Shown here one piece after another: positions 26,251 to 39,500 of a stretch of 64,000 bases of DNA (position 1 is its first letter; each line of letters begins with the position of its first letter). The notes beneath the pieces are model-generated. The model saw nothing but the letters and a program-made list of their open reading frames with translations. It made no database searches and had not been told where the DNA came from. The stretch comes from Bactericera cockerelli (lineage: Eukaryota; Arthropoda; Insecta; Hemiptera; Triozidae). A program made the translations under genes and the position numbers. Location of the stretch: NCBI GenBank assembly GCA_024516035.1, contig CM044955.1, positions 44,024,592-44,088,591 of the forward strand, read 5' to 3'.

Positions 26251-26559
26251 TGTAGTATAATGTACAGTATAGGTAAATAGGTATGTCAACATTGTGGTAG
26301 TGAGTTACTACCCATCCACTAGAGAGCGCTACAAGTAGCTGGAAATAAGTGGAACAAATCCAGTTGACTTTGGGCAACTGACTTCCAGTTAAAAGTTGGG
26401 TTACTTTCCAGTTCATTTCCAGTTGATTTCCAGGTGGAGGTCAGGTGGAAGGTGGAAATCTCCAGCTGATTTCCAGGTGGGCAAGTAGACTTTTTCCACC
26501 TAACAGTATGGTATACATCCAGTTGACTGTGCTGTCTGGGGAGTCCCTCCTGGGATACT

Positions 26560-27058
26560 GAGTGCACGTATTATTATTATTATTATATAATCCTTTATTA
26601 GATACAAAAGGACATTATGTACATATAAATAATAATATTAACAGTGAAAAAATGAAAAAAACAATATATACAATAAAAATGAAAAATAATAGAAAATATT
26701 TGAAAACATATGTCCTAACTAAAGGGCGGGGTTATTGCCTATGGCAATCTCTTCCACCCAACCCTTTGAGTTTTTTTCCCTGTTAGGCACTTTAACCAAT
26801 TATTGAAAGGTCATAAGTGAGTCCACTTCACTTGTAGAGTTCAGTAGAAATGGTTTTGGGTCACATGATTGGCGCTTTGCATTGTAATTGTGACATTCGT
26901 TTACGATGTGACGAACAGACAGCGGATCACCACAGGTACACACAGGACGAGGGGTCTTAGTAAAGATGTAGGACACGTATTGAGTTGAAATTGGTGTATG
27001 AAGTAACTTAAATTCTCTCTGGGGAAAATATACATACGACAGAGCTAACCTGACGCGG
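26560..27058 (-). pseudogene. LINE remnant: C-terminal Cys/His region and 3' UTR
   Basis: The minus strand from about 27058 reads RLALSYVYFPQREFKLLHTP, then ISTQYVSYIFTKTPRPVCTC, then GDPLSVRHIVNECHNYNAKR and QSC, ending at a stop at 26800-26802. The C-x-C-G-x-P-L-S-V-x-H-I-x-x-x-C pattern is the Cys/His segment found after reverse transcriptase and RNase H in I/Jockey-like elements. The 3' untranslated part runs to a TTATTATTATT-type tail near 26570. Its CCACCCAACCCTTTGAG segment resembles group C SINEs. It is 5'-truncated. Confidence 0.75.
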
Positions 27059-28834
27059 CATGAAATTTAACAAACAGGAATTCAAGAACCCGGATTTTGC
27101 AAAATCTTAAGTTGTATGCTAGTTTATCTTTATCCTCTCTCTTAATCCATTTATTGAAAAACTAGTTATAGTATAATTATTATAATGAATAAATATGAAC
27201 TGAAGGATTTTAATATCTTCTAAAAACAAAAAGTTTAATGCTTACTGTTTATTAAATAAATCAATTCATAAGGCAATTGCAAATAAATAGCCATTTAAAC
27301 TATTTAAAGTACTATTTATTATTACTGAGGATTGATACAAGTGTTATTAAAATGATGCTGAAAAAAGTAAGGTTTATTGCACAAGTTTTTAAAAGAGCAA
27401 CCACATATAATATACTTATTATAATTTTCCTTTATACATAATAGGTATTTGCGTATATTATGTATGTTTAACACTGTTTAGAGGCTGCGATGCCTTTAAT
27501 AGGGTCGGTTCGTTTAATAGGATACAGGCTTTTATGTATTTTTCTTTCATAAATAAATGCCACAAGAGAGCATTTATATCTATGGCGCGAACAGAAAATC
27601 TTCCTAGCGCAAAATATATTATAATGATATTAAAATTCAGATGATTTTTTCATATACATAACATGGAAATATTACTACTGCTATTATAAGCCTGATATCA
27701 TTATCATCATCAATAGAAGAATGGCGCCATCGTGACCGCAGGCAAGCACATTAGTGAAGAAACCCCGTATAAGTTCCAGCACGTTAAGAATAATAATTAT
27801 TGACAAGGTCTTGAAACTCAAAAGCATCATTACAAGCCAACGTTCCTCAACATCATTGACAAGTATTAAAGTTAGTGGTAAAGAAGCGAAAAACCAAGAA
27901 TTCGTGCTATGAGCTGTAGTACAATTAGTTCAGGTGAATAAGGACCATTCAAATGTCAGTCTCAAAAGATAATAATGAACTGTGGTATCTTTATATACCT
28001 TGAAAGCTAGGTTTCGATACATCAATTAAAAAATTCAAACTCCAATAACTCCAATTATACTTTATACTTTAGCATTATATTACTATGTGTTCATAATGTA
28101 AAGTAAGATATTGAAGTAATTTATCAACCTCGGCTCACTTCATTACTTTAGTACAAGCTTGCATTAAATTGCAGTACGAGCTACACAAAACTACCTATTA
28201 TTTTGACTGCGAATTGTATATGCAAATTTATGACCCCGTCATAAGCTAGGAGAATTGCACACATACATAACAAACATAGTGTACTCCGCATAACAAACAT
28301 CAATTTGCTTTTGTCTCTTCAATCATCAGGGACGCGGATCTTCTGGGAATTCATTTTGACAAAGAATTCGTCATTTGTTGAATAATGTTTGTTTAACGCT
28401 AAACTTCAGTTCTTTTGAAAGCTTGGATTTTATTTCCTTAGAGTACTTAGTCCAGTAAAAGAGAACCATTGTATTTTTTCAACAGGAAAAAGAAAACAAA
28501 AATTACTCGCATTAAGAGAATAAAAAGGATGTTTGAAACTTATTTTAACAGTGCTCGCTGCTTACTTTACGACGTAAGTGAAGCAACCATTTTCCAGTTG
28601 CTTTCACATGGTTTATTCTACTTCCTAGTGCGTCTCTAATGCAGTCTGCTTTTAGTAAGAGATCGTAAAATCATACATTGTAATAATAGGATTAAGTTAT
28701 TTTTTACAAAAAAAGACACATAAATATCTACACTACAAACTAGTGCTTCATCGTATGTCCCTCAGACCTTTAATGAAATTAAACTGAGTGTGAACATCAC
28801 ACCACGTTTTTATACAATTGAGCAATTTCTTTCT

Positions 28835-28905
28835 ACTGTAGACTGAGAGAGTAGAGGGACTCTTGTCTCACTGCAGGATAAACAGAAAGAGTACTTTTTT
28901 AGTCT
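28835..28905. repeat. Dispersed repeat Z, copy 1
   Basis: GTAGACTGAGAGAGTAGAGG, ACTCTTGTCTCACTGCAGGA, TAAACAGAAAGAGTA. It corresponds to 55380-55445 (TAGACTGTGAGAGTAAGACT, CTCATTCTTACAGGATAAAT, AGAGTA). Confidence 0.55.
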
Positions 28906-29034
28906 TACAGAATTTTACAAAAATATGAAACCAATTAAATTGGTCTATTTTTATAAAATATAATATTGATATCGGTAATAGTAAGTAAAATACGGATTAT
29001 GTGGGCACTCTTTCTGTCACATCCACTAATTATT

Positions 29035-29150
29035 GTTAAATTGCACATTGCATAATTTCTAAAATTACACGGTGCGCAAATAAATTTATAATTGAAATAA
29101 TAACAAATTCCTATAATATTTTACATTATAATATAGACACTCAATACGAC
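29035..29150. repeat. Dispersed repeat Y, copy 1
   Basis: TTGCACATTGCATAATTTCT, TTACACGGTGCGCAAATA, ATATTTTACATT. A similar series occurs at 33738-33830. Confidence 0.5.
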
Positions 29151-30099
29151 AACAAAAAAACAATATACCTTACTATAGCAAAGTTGGTATTGGTTGATAG
29201 TCTGGAAACTGGATGAACACACGTATTTAATTGCTCGCCAGACACTCAGACCACTTGAGTGCGAAAACATTTAGAACATGTAGGACTGTTGGTGTTGGGG
29301 GTAGTACCTACGACATAAACATAAAGAGGTTGAACTGATGGAATAAGGGAAATGCTTGTATAAACTATAACTTTCAACAAAGTACTAATTATACAAGATC
29401 TACATAATTCACAAAACTCGTTCCTAATACTATGGGTACAAAATTATGACATCATGTACAAAAACAATGCAGTATTCGGGAGAATCATCATAAATAATTT
29501 ATTGTTGCTATCAATGTCCCTCTCTAAAACTATCTTTGTAGTAGGAGAATTGAAAATTGGGTTAACTAGTCCAAGTTCTTTTGCTATCATATCACTTTAG
29601 CATGATTGTCAAAGTGATGTCAATTTCAGGCTGCAGCATAATCCTTGTTACTTGTATACGTAATATTATGTATGTTTATTATAATTTATTACGTAGGTTT
29701 TATACTATTTCCCTCTCACACTTGAAATACACTGCACATTTAATAAATTTGTCCAGTTCTGTTTTAAGTCGAAATGAATTTTTAATAGTAAATTTGAATA
29801 ATTTCATACAAGAGTGCCAGTAAGAATCTGACAGAGAGCACAAACCTGTAATTTTCTCCTTCTTAAACTCGCTAAAATATTTTAATGTACAAAAATATTT
29901 TAAAAATATCCAAAATGTAAGCGAAAAGAAAGATGGAATTTACAAGAAATCCAAATGATTCAGGTATTGCTAGAAATGTTTAATTCATTGGGAATCGAAC
30001 CCAGTACAAAAAAAGTCAAGAGAGGAGTTTTTCTTTCTATCAATTAGTCTAGCAAAGTAATCGCAACTAACCAAACCCGCTTTACCAAAATTTTGCTTA

Positions 30100-30168
30100 A
30101 CATAGGACCACTGACCTCCTGGTTTTCAAGTCCGCCTTATCAATCAAGCTACTGAGTTCGGTCTTGCA
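30100..30168 (-). repeat. SINE group D head fragment
   Basis: On the minus strand: GAACTCAGTAGCTTGATTGA, TAAGGCGGACTTGAAAACCA, GGAGGTCAGTGGTCC. It matches the head of the full copy at 61531. Confidence 0.7.
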
Positions 30169-31270
30169 TAAAGTTCAATACAAGAATGTACTCTAATAAT
30201 ATATTATAATATTCTCCTAAAGGGAGGGTGTTTACCTTAGTGTTTTTCTTTCTTCTTCTCTTTATTATATTTTTTAATTCAAACAATTTCACAAATTTAA
30301 ATATGGTGAATGAATACTTGAGGCTCAATGTCCAAGAAGAGGTTGCTGGCAGTAAGAGTCAACAAACATGGGAGGCTATAAATTCACAGTCGTGGAAATG
30401 TGTAGCAACTGAATTAGTAAAACGCTTACGGAGAGCAATGCTGGTGGCTTGTGTATTTTTACTGGTTCTTCACTTAACTATGAGTATTATGAAGTGCAAT
30501 GCTTCGATCTTAAATTGAGTTTCATTATGATAACCTGTAACAAAGAAAATAATTTATTAATAATAGTATTTTATTGTAGGTATTCTTCTTTCACATAACC
30601 TGTTTCCAAACCTACGGGTCGGCACTGGTCAACCTTATCCTCGTGGTTGACTTTTGCATATTATATTACTCGTATATCAATAGCGATTTCTTATCACCTG
30701 CATTTATAGAAAAATACAATATTTTTTTGAGAACTAGAAGCACAAAAACATCATTAGTTAAACTATTTTTATTTTACTTTTTGTCATAATCGACATTATC
30801 TGTAACTTTTAATGAAAACCAGAAAACCTCGCGTGCTAAATTATAAAGCACAATGCCCTAAACCACTCATTCCTAATACATAAAGCAGCAAGAAAAAGAG
30901 CAAGGAATGACGATAGAAATGAAAAGACCTACCTACTCGTTTATACTACAAAGGTAGGTCTGATGACTTTGATGGTGGTATTAAGTAGAGAAACATAAAT
31001 CTTTCTTTTAATACCTATATAACAAATGCATACAATAGGGAACTATCGCTACAAATGAGCACGTGGGTCGTATAGAAATGTTGATAGATACTTGGAAACG
31101 TAGGTATGAAAAAGAGTTCCTGTGAAATTTCATGTCAAAGGCTGAGAATACCTAGTGCTAAATTTTCTTTGAACTTTCCCTACCATAGCATTCTACTCTT
31201 TTAATTTATTATTGTGCTATAATTGAGAAGATCAAAATTTATTTCTTTGTGTTGTTATACATCACATTTT

Positions 31271-31490
31271 TAGTGGGTAGCTCAGAGGACTTTCCCGTGT
31301 CTAATATTCTCTTATCTTGTTTGCCCATAATTCCACCACTGGCCGCTGCTCACATCAAACCAGCTACTCAGTTTTTCTGACGAGGTATGAGTGGACACCA
31401 TAATATCTAAAATACAGAGTAAAAAAAAACCCCCAGGTCATAGTGCGTGCAAACCCAGTGTGCTACAACACTCGGCCACAGTGACTACTA
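31271..31490 (-). repeat. SINE group B with tRNA-like head
   Basis: TAGTGGGTAGCTCAGAGGAC at the left, GACGAGGTATGAGTGGACAC in the middle, and a decayed tRNA-like head (GTGCGTGCAAACCCAGTGTG, CTCGGCCACAGTGACTACT) at the right. Confidence 0.68.
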
Positions 31491-31814
31491 TTGAACGGTA
31501 ATGGATTTATCATCAATGGCAAATTAGCTTAATAAGCTTCTCCTATAAGGATTGAAGAAGCTAATTGTGAAATTGGTAAGACCTATTCTGAAACGTATTT
31601 TGTCAGGTATGTTATTAAAAATAAGATAACTTCAAAAGTTGTTTATCCTGGGCTGTCCGTCCGTCTAGAATTCCGAATAATCCTTAATTTGTTGCATATT
31701 CAGATACTGAAACGATTTCCTCGCAAATTTTCCAAGAAATTTCCATTACGGAGATACGATGATCATTAAAATTAGGTAATCAATCCATCCATGAGTAAAT
31801 TTTACTTTCATAGA

Positions 31815-31851
31815 TAGCACAACATTATAATGAATTTATAATGTTGTGCTA
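31815..31851. repeat. Perfect hairpin, 16-bp arms
   Basis: TAGCACAACATTATAA, loop TGAAT, TTATAATGTTGTGCTA. There is no T-run or coding context to suggest a terminator; it could be a MITE relic. Confidence 0.9.
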
Positions 31852-33624
31852 CGGTACACCTGTAGAGTAGGTTACCTGTGATAGAATCTATTAATATGAT
31901 TTTAACAATAAGTTAAAAAAAATCAAATTCAAGATTTCGAATAAAAGATCAAACTCCGAAAAATGGCTTTAATAATAAATTTTTACTAGTAAGGAATAAT
32001 CAACAATATTATTCCATGAAGTAAATTTCTCAATGAACAATATTTACTTTATGTTAGTTTTTATAATCTCTTAACACCTAATTATAAATAATGCCATCTT
32101 GATCTACTAATCAGTTATTTATTTTTTAAATAAATATATGTTCTATAATAGTTGTGAGTGTACTGTCTACTAACTACCTAGCCACTGAGGTTGGATGAGT
32201 GACAGAACTACATTGTGTAACATACTGCCAATTCAATTTCTTTCTAAAGAACGATAATATATTATTTACCGAGCCACCCAGGTGTAAAGAATTTATTACA
32301 GCCCTTCCTGCTTTATAACCACTTGACAATTTTTAGGGTCAAAATATTTTCAGAGTTATGATGATGAAAACGAGTTTTTCTATTTCGTGCCAGATTTTTT
32401 GCCACAGTCTAACGAATGTAATCGGGACACAACAGGGTGGTGGATGATGAAATGTATTTGATTTTATCTTGAGTCGTATCAATTATTTCAGCTTGAAACA
32501 AATATTTACACATTAGCCGGGGGGTTTTTTGACGTTTTAAATATAATCCGTAATATTATTGCTAAAAATTATTGGTATTATTTAAATCTACGTAAATATT
32601 TCCATTCGACAGTTCCCTACTAAAAAAACAATGGGTACCTACTGAACAACCAATTCCTCCCATTTTTATTTATTGGTCTCAGGTAGAGATCGATAACCAT
32701 GTCAAGATTATAAAGTTATCTACATTTTAAGATATTGTGCTAAAGGTATTGCCCTAAATGTATTTTCCTACTTATACTGAAAACATTTACATTATAATTT
32801 TATGTATTTTACCTAACCATACTATACACCGAAGGCATTACCCTAAATGAATTCTTCCTAACCCTATTATAGAAGTATGCACCCAAAGCATTTTTTTTTT
32901 TTTTTTTTAAAGATGAGTGTTTCACAGCCTTTTTTTATTTCGTAGCCATGAAACAGGAGCTACTGTAGACGCTTGTGGTCTGTGTTGTAGCCTGCCCATC
33001 CCGTAGTATGCCTCCCCTCTGATGGGCGAGAAGTGACACAATACTTCCCATTTAGGTGCTGGGTCAACACGATTGCCTTACATGTTGTATATTTCCTAAT
33101 TCTACCTTTGTAAATAAATCCACTGATTCGTTCAAGTCCGTATCAAATCTGATTGTCTACGTATTAGGGGTTGTCTGATACATTTACCCTATACCACAGC
33201 ACAAACTCAATAAAATAGTAATTAATAAAACATACTAAAACATTTTCATTGATCTTATTTTGTTTTAAGTGGAGGAAAATAATTAACTAGAATAATTATT
33301 TAATTATAGTAGCCTGTAAATTTCAAAATTGGAGCAATCCGCCCTACTCGTCGTTTGGTGTGGATGTTGTTTGAAAGCATAATTATTTTTTACATCCTCT
33401 CTATTTCGTCTAAATAATGTTCATCATAATTACCTACCTAATATCTATGTATATCAATCATATTTCAGGCAACACAACACAAAAGAGTCTTGTGTGTTAG
33501 CATATAGAGTCTAGAGACAAATCTAATAAAATTGGAATACAATCACAACACATGTCAATCAAAAGATAAGAGTTCCAGATTTCCAAAATTTTAATCTCAC
33601 CCGATTATATTTAAATTCCAGACA

Positions 33625-33695
33625 GCAGAACTACCTCAGTGCCATGATCGATAAAGCGTTTAACTTGTAATCTGGCAGTTGTGTAAAATGAATGT
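33625..33695 (+). repeat. SINE group D head, degenerate
   Basis: ACTACCTCAGTGCCATGATC, GATAAAGCGTTTAACTTGTA and ATCTGGCAG follow the group D head. No body is recognisable. Confidence 0.5.
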
Positions 33696-33737
33696 TCTCA
33701 ACCGGTTCATCTGTTATCTCCACTATTTCAATATTCA

Positions 33738-33830
33738 TTGCACATTGCATAGTTTAAAAAAAATACACGGAGCACATACAATCGTCTATATCTTACATTA
33801 TTTTGCATGATATTTTACATTTAAAATTAT
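33738..33830. repeat. Dispersed repeat Y, copy 2
   Basis: TTGCACATTGCATAGTTT, ATACACGGAGCACATACA, ATATTTTACATTT. Partial match to 29035-29150 in the same orientation. Type unknown. Confidence 0.5.
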
Positions 33831-34410
33831 TATTACACTAATGATAGTATTAAAGCATGTATCATTATTATATATTATTATGAACTGACAGAAGCAAGCT
33901 GTATTACAACCCACGTGTAAAAATAAATAAAAATATATCCTCCAATCTTTGAGGATAAAAAAAATAAACGTAGGCAGGAAGTTATTAAAAGAGGCATGTT
34001 ATAGAATGGTAAGATGCAACATAATTATACACAAACCTCTAAAGCCGATAAAATAAAGTTAATGCAGATTTTTTTTGTTGTTTGTAAAACCCAATATTGT
34101 TTCAATCAATTTATGTATTGAACAAGAAGAAAATTATAGAGAGCTGTAACTGTTGCATAATTATGTTTTGCTTACAGAGCCGGAATTTACATAAAATACA
34201 TTGTTCATTAAAAACTGTGGATATGAAAATAATTTTCAATCTCCAATTAAATCTGTTGTGCTGACCCGTGAGCTGTGTATTTATTTTAAGTATACATATA
34301 GAGCATATTATATAATTATTTATATATACGAGTATACGTACGTGGGTATTCGTAATTTATTCTGCCCCCTACTGAATCTCTCTTCATCGAATCATTTATT
34401 ATCTCGCGAA

Positions 34411-34572
34411 TCTCCCTTTTTCTCTCATCCTATTCATTTTTTTCTCTGTCTCTTTCTTTCCTCTCTCTCTCTCTCCGTCTCTCTCAATCTCTGTCTCTCT
34501 TCTCTCTCCCTCTTCTCTCTCCCCTTCCTCTCTCTGGCTTACTCTACCTTTTTCTCTAACTCTCTCTCTCTA
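34411..34572. repeat. Polypyrimidine CT-rich tract
   Basis: About 160 bp of TCTCTCTC-type sequence with few interruptions. The 169-codon ORF crossing it has the Ser/Leu/Phe bias this produces and is not called. Confidence 0.93.
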
Positions 34573-36340
34573 TACATACTATACAAAGCTTTCTTTTTCT
34601 GTTTTATATATTATGTACACACGCCCATTCCGCGGGAAGCTCCCTTCGATAACAGATTTCTGTTTTCGAAAAAAAAAAAAAAAATGTACCCCTATATTTT
34701 AGTTACGTAATGCATTAACTTAATTAAGAGCTACCTCTACAAACAATAGAAATAAATAATCCAAGCTGGAGTAAACCATAAATTATTAATAAAATGATCA
34801 GAGTCGGTATTATATTATACCGGATGGTCCAATTTTATTAAAAAAATATATTTTTTTGTCTTCAAATAACAATAAATAAATCTGAGTGATTATTCATTTA
34901 CGTGGAAAGATTTATGGCACAATTGGCACATCTAATAGAAGAAGAGAACTTTACTATTTATTACTTCACAGATGATAAATAAGCATACATATGTATATCT
35001 CGTGAACGTAGAACCCAGAAAATCTCTGTTTAAATGGTATTTTTACATTCTTAGTTTAAATCTCACCCTTTCTTGCAAGGACAACGAACGCAGATAAGCT
35101 CTGAAGTAGGAAGATAACTATACTGGCAAGTCTCAAAGTTGTATGAATATTAAAACACTCTCCGCGCGAATCTCTGACTGTGTTTCTCTCTCCAAGTCAT
35201 AGTTGAACGCTTGAGCGCATTTTCATGAAATTAAATCATTTAAATGTAAAACGTGTTCTCTTTTAGAAATTAACGCGAAATGCAGGAAGGGATGGAGATA
35301 GAAGGCACGAGAAGGAAGAAGGCAAAAGGCGCAGAGAAAGAATTAAGGAAACAAAAGAATGCTGAACGTCGCTAGATTTATGACATTGTTCTATTTGAAC
35401 CTGTATAGGCAGAAAGAGTAAAGCTCCTATGTTATGCGGGTGCTTGAACATTATATGAAATCTTTTGTGTTTCCTCGCGAAAGCTGACCCCTAGAGTGTT
35501 ACACGATTAAAACCCGGCTGCCTCCATCCCATACCTTTGCAAAGTAAGGACCTTTGCAACGGAAGGTACACAGCTATGAAATTATGACCTAGGTGTAGGC
35601 AGCTTCAGGAATACTTGCTCCAATTCACCTACATGCAACATTGCCGTCGTAATTTTCATAATCCTACCTTACATTTTATTTCGGTCGTGTATATTTTATC
35701 TGGCCTTACCCTGAAGTCTTTTTATGAAATCTGTAAAAATACTAAAGGTACCTTTCTTTTTTTCAAATATGAGTACTTTTTGTAAAAGTTAAAGTATGAC
35801 ATCTTTGTGGTGATATAACCCGCAGTACTCGCAGGAGAGCCGAGCGCTTTTTTCAAATTTGTGTAACTTTGTTATTAAAGTAGAAATGTAAGAGAAGCTC
35901 GGTTTAGCTTCACCAAATGTTGAGATCTTTATGATAAAACCAGTTAGTTATTATTGTGCTCTCGTTACGAGTAGTAAGGAGTTTGTCATAGTGAGTGGGG
36001 TGATGTGAGTGCTCCACTCTCAAAGAGTATATTAGTACTATTTGTCTTCTTCCATTCAGGGACTCGAAACATGTATTTGGCCTGTAGGAAGTGTCTTAAA
36101 ACCATGCAGGATGAAGTAATAAAGTTCTTGAGATAATAAGGAAAGTAAAATTTTGGAGTAAAATTGACAAAAACCCAAGATATTGCAAAGAAACCCGTAT
36201 GTAAGCACTCCATTCACCCGCGAAACCTAATCGTGTAACTTTTAAGAGCGCTAGAACTTGTGGGTTAACACAAGCAAAAACTGTTAAAATTCACCATAAT
36301 ATATTATGTAGGTTCATATTAGGTATGTATGTGGGTTTTT

Positions 36341-36510
36341 TTAGCTATTATAGCTCAGCTTTATGACTTGCTCGTGATGCCGCCACTGGTTCTTTTCTTT
36401 TGTATACAAGTAACCACTTGTTTTTCCTCACGAGGAATCGATCCCAGACAACAAAATACAGAACAAAAAAATCTACTCAGCCTTGACTAAACTTCAGGTC
36501 TTGTGCTTAA
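36341..36510 (-). repeat. SINE group B, degenerate
   Basis: TATTATAGCTCAGC, GATGCCGCCACTGGT and TTTTTCCTCACGAGGAATCG, ACAAAATACAGAACAAAAAA. It aligns by eye to the copies at 16343 and 31271. Confidence 0.55.
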
Positions 36511-39500
36511 ATAGCTGAACATTAAAATTCACAATGATAACACCTCTTACATTTCTCCACAAACCGTAGAAAATGTCTCTTAATTCACAACAAAATTTAG
36601 GATTCAATTTTATTTAAAGTGTTCTATATTCGGTACCACTAAAATGTGAATAATAACAAATGAAAAAGCAAATTTATAAGTGTGGTGAATAATGCCTATT
36701 TCAGCCATTTGATCTTGCATGAAATCATCCAGTAAAACTTTTGGGTAGGATGAGCTGGGACTAGTTAAAAGGTTTTGGAGAAACAGACTCAGTTTATTAT
36801 TGGATGATCCAGTATTAGAGACATCTAAAAATTCAGCCTACCTCACGCCACTATAACAATAAAGGGTCAATTTTGAGTATTGTCATTGATAATGGCTATA
36901 TTCTGGTTTTACAATGGTCATTCGAGGCCCCCTAGATAATGGACAAGAGAATAATATACCACATGTTGTAGCTACATGTTGTAGCATGGGTACACCTACT
37001 ATCTAATACACACAAAGCTTGTCACTACACCACCAACTCCACACATTACCACATATGACAAGCCTTTTGTTGAAGAATAATACCTAGTGATACATTACAT
37101 TCTGCCGGATGTAACGTATACTTTGGCCAACAAAGAAATTTATTAACGGAAAAGTATATTAATACCGCCGTCATAAAAAACGTACCCTCAAACGAATGCT
37201 CAATCTGACCTCAAAGTACACAATCCGTATTGAACATTTTCATTCCTCAGCTTTTTCACACATTCTCATAGTGGTATAAAAAAAAGTTCTTCATCATTTA
37301 AAGCTACTTGAGAGAATATTTTTTTCATGTCTTTTACATTCTACAAATTGCGACTTTTTTTTTCAAAAGAAGAAAATAGTGCATTTTAAAGGACTTTTAA
37401 GAGAACACTTCATAGGAAGAACTACTCGAAATCCTTTAATCCTCAAGTTGACTTAAATTTCGTTAGAAAATGAAGGAAACTTAAGCTCCCATAACTTCCC
37501 GGTTGAGAGAATGACGCTTGAAAATTTTCCAAGGGTTGGCCATGAGCTATGAAGCTTAGGAATTAATGTTGACAGGTTTATTGTATAGGAATGGAAAACT
37601 GAAATCCCATACACATTGAGCGCAGTGCACTTGGGTCGGGGTTCGAGTCTTGTGCAACTCAATTTTTGAATATTGAAAAATGTAGATAATTATTCATTGG
37701 ATTGCGGACTAATATGTATTAGACCATTGTGACAGTCATTCATGTTAAACATCATTGTTTTTATACCCACCATTGAGTTGGGACCGGAGTAACCAATCTG
37801 TATCTTATAAGAAAATTACGGGATTGATTTGTTTCAGACGAGGAGTACAAGCATTACCAATAAGTCGCAACACTATTTTCTTAACAACAAAGTTTGATTT
37901 CTGGCAACATTGTACAGCGTTTTGTGCTATATCCCAAAGAAATTGGCAGTTTAAGAACGTTCACTTGCATTCAATGAACACGATGTGTTTGTAAGGAGAA
38001 TATTGTTGTTTACGGGGGCGAACGGATATTTCTCTTTACTTGGATTTGAGATAAAATGTGACACTGATAACTCTTCTCTGATTTCCCGCGGGAATAGAAG
38101 ACTGCGCGGTAGTAGCTACACTAGCGGCACCCCTAGAGAGTGAAGCTAATGAACCAAGTCCCGCTCAAGCTGCACAAATGGATTTTTAATCAAAACTTTA
38201 CAGAATAATGCTAAGGTAATATTAAATAGTTTAAACATTATTTTGTATAAAAAACCAACATTTTAATCTTATAAAGCTAGTTTTTAAGTAATTACTCTTT
38301 TGGTACTACAAAAATATGTATGGATTAATATAAGGAAACAGAATGTCTTAGTTTGAACGAAATGATTTTGCAGTATTTGCCTGTTTCTTTATGCGCAAAT
38401 ATTTAGCGATTCTTCAATTGGCCAACCCGACACCTCAAAAAAAAGAAGGCCAAGTGGCCAGAACCGCTTTTGCATTATTCAAGCACTTAAAAGATGCTGA
38501 TCTACAAATTACATTCAAATTATTATTATAATTATTAACATGTTTCGATCAGTTTATTACAATAGTAGTACATAGAATATTACATAGATATTGAAATTCA
38601 TAAAACAAAACTCGATCAAGGACGTGATGATTATGCCAACGGCATTCTCTTCCAAGCATTTCTACAGTTCACAGAACCACTACTATCTTCATAGGTTAAT
38701 CATAGTAGTTTAACTAAGCCTTCTCGCGTTGGCAGGGATGCCGGAATCATCCACTATCAGCACAATAAAGTCCTTTAATTTGAGATTTTCCCTCTCTTAG
38801 TGCGTTTATACCTATTGATTAATATTGGTCACCCAATGATTTTATCTCCTGGTAACCCTACCCCTACCCTTCAGACTTTTACATCTTTATTAAAAATTAC
38901 TAATTACAAAAACTCAGTCTTGAATGAAAGACTTTTTATTCCACTGAATAAAAATAAAACAATCTTGCTTTTCAAATGTTTTTATGAAATTGAGTCGAGA
39001 GATTTGCTGAGGAATTTAATTACTTCCATTTTTATATCTCACCTCATTTTTGAACGATACTTTTAATATACTGTATAACTTGCATAGCGTATAGTGCATA
39101 ATTACAAAAGTAGCTAATTATTTATTATTTAATTTCTGTATTTGAAAGATACATAATTTACAATGAGTTTTCTCTAATATTTTTGTAATTTGTACAAGAA
39201 TAATAGCTAGATTCAAGATATTCTTAGAGGGATGATGAAATAATATTTTTTTTAGCACAAGGATAAGCTAGAGAAGTGACAAGATACTCAACTAGCAAGC
39301 AGTATAACTCTGAATTTCAGTACATTCATTTTCATGTTCAATAGCGTTATGTACAGTACACATATTTCATGTTACCTACCTGCTTTCTATAGTTAGTCTT
39401 TAACTTTGAAAATATTGTTTTTGCTTTAGGTATTTTTTGTGAAAAAGAGATATTTTTTAAATTTCAGTCATGATAATAAACAACAGAGATACAAGAGTTA

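Larger units (their letters stand above)
23601..26540. mobile_element. Non-autonomous TIR element (~2.9 kb) with subterminal motif clusters
   Basis: CCCAGACAGCAC at 23601 and its exact reverse complement GTGCTGTCTGGG ending at 26540 form 12-bp terminal inverted repeats. Both ends carry dense clusters of CCAG-N-TG/CA-N-CTGG words (CAACTGG, CAGCTGG, CACCTGG, CCAGTTGAC) over about 23601-23880 and 26335-26540. These are a likely transposase-binding array. No transposase ORF is present. Inside are a ~190-bp direct duplication (23880-24265) and SINE fragments. No convincing target-site duplication is seen, so the superfamily is undetermined. Confidence 0.75.

Noticed and set aside
30228..30518. 96-codon ORF with hydrophobic stretches at both ends
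   Set aside because: The hydrophobic ends come from T-rich DNA, the middle matches no family I know, and no splice or promoter context supports a gene. It is worth one translated search at most.
34201..34710. 169-codon plus-strand ORF
   Set aside because: It is held open by a CT-rich tract; the peptide is a Ser/Leu/Phe run with no family features.
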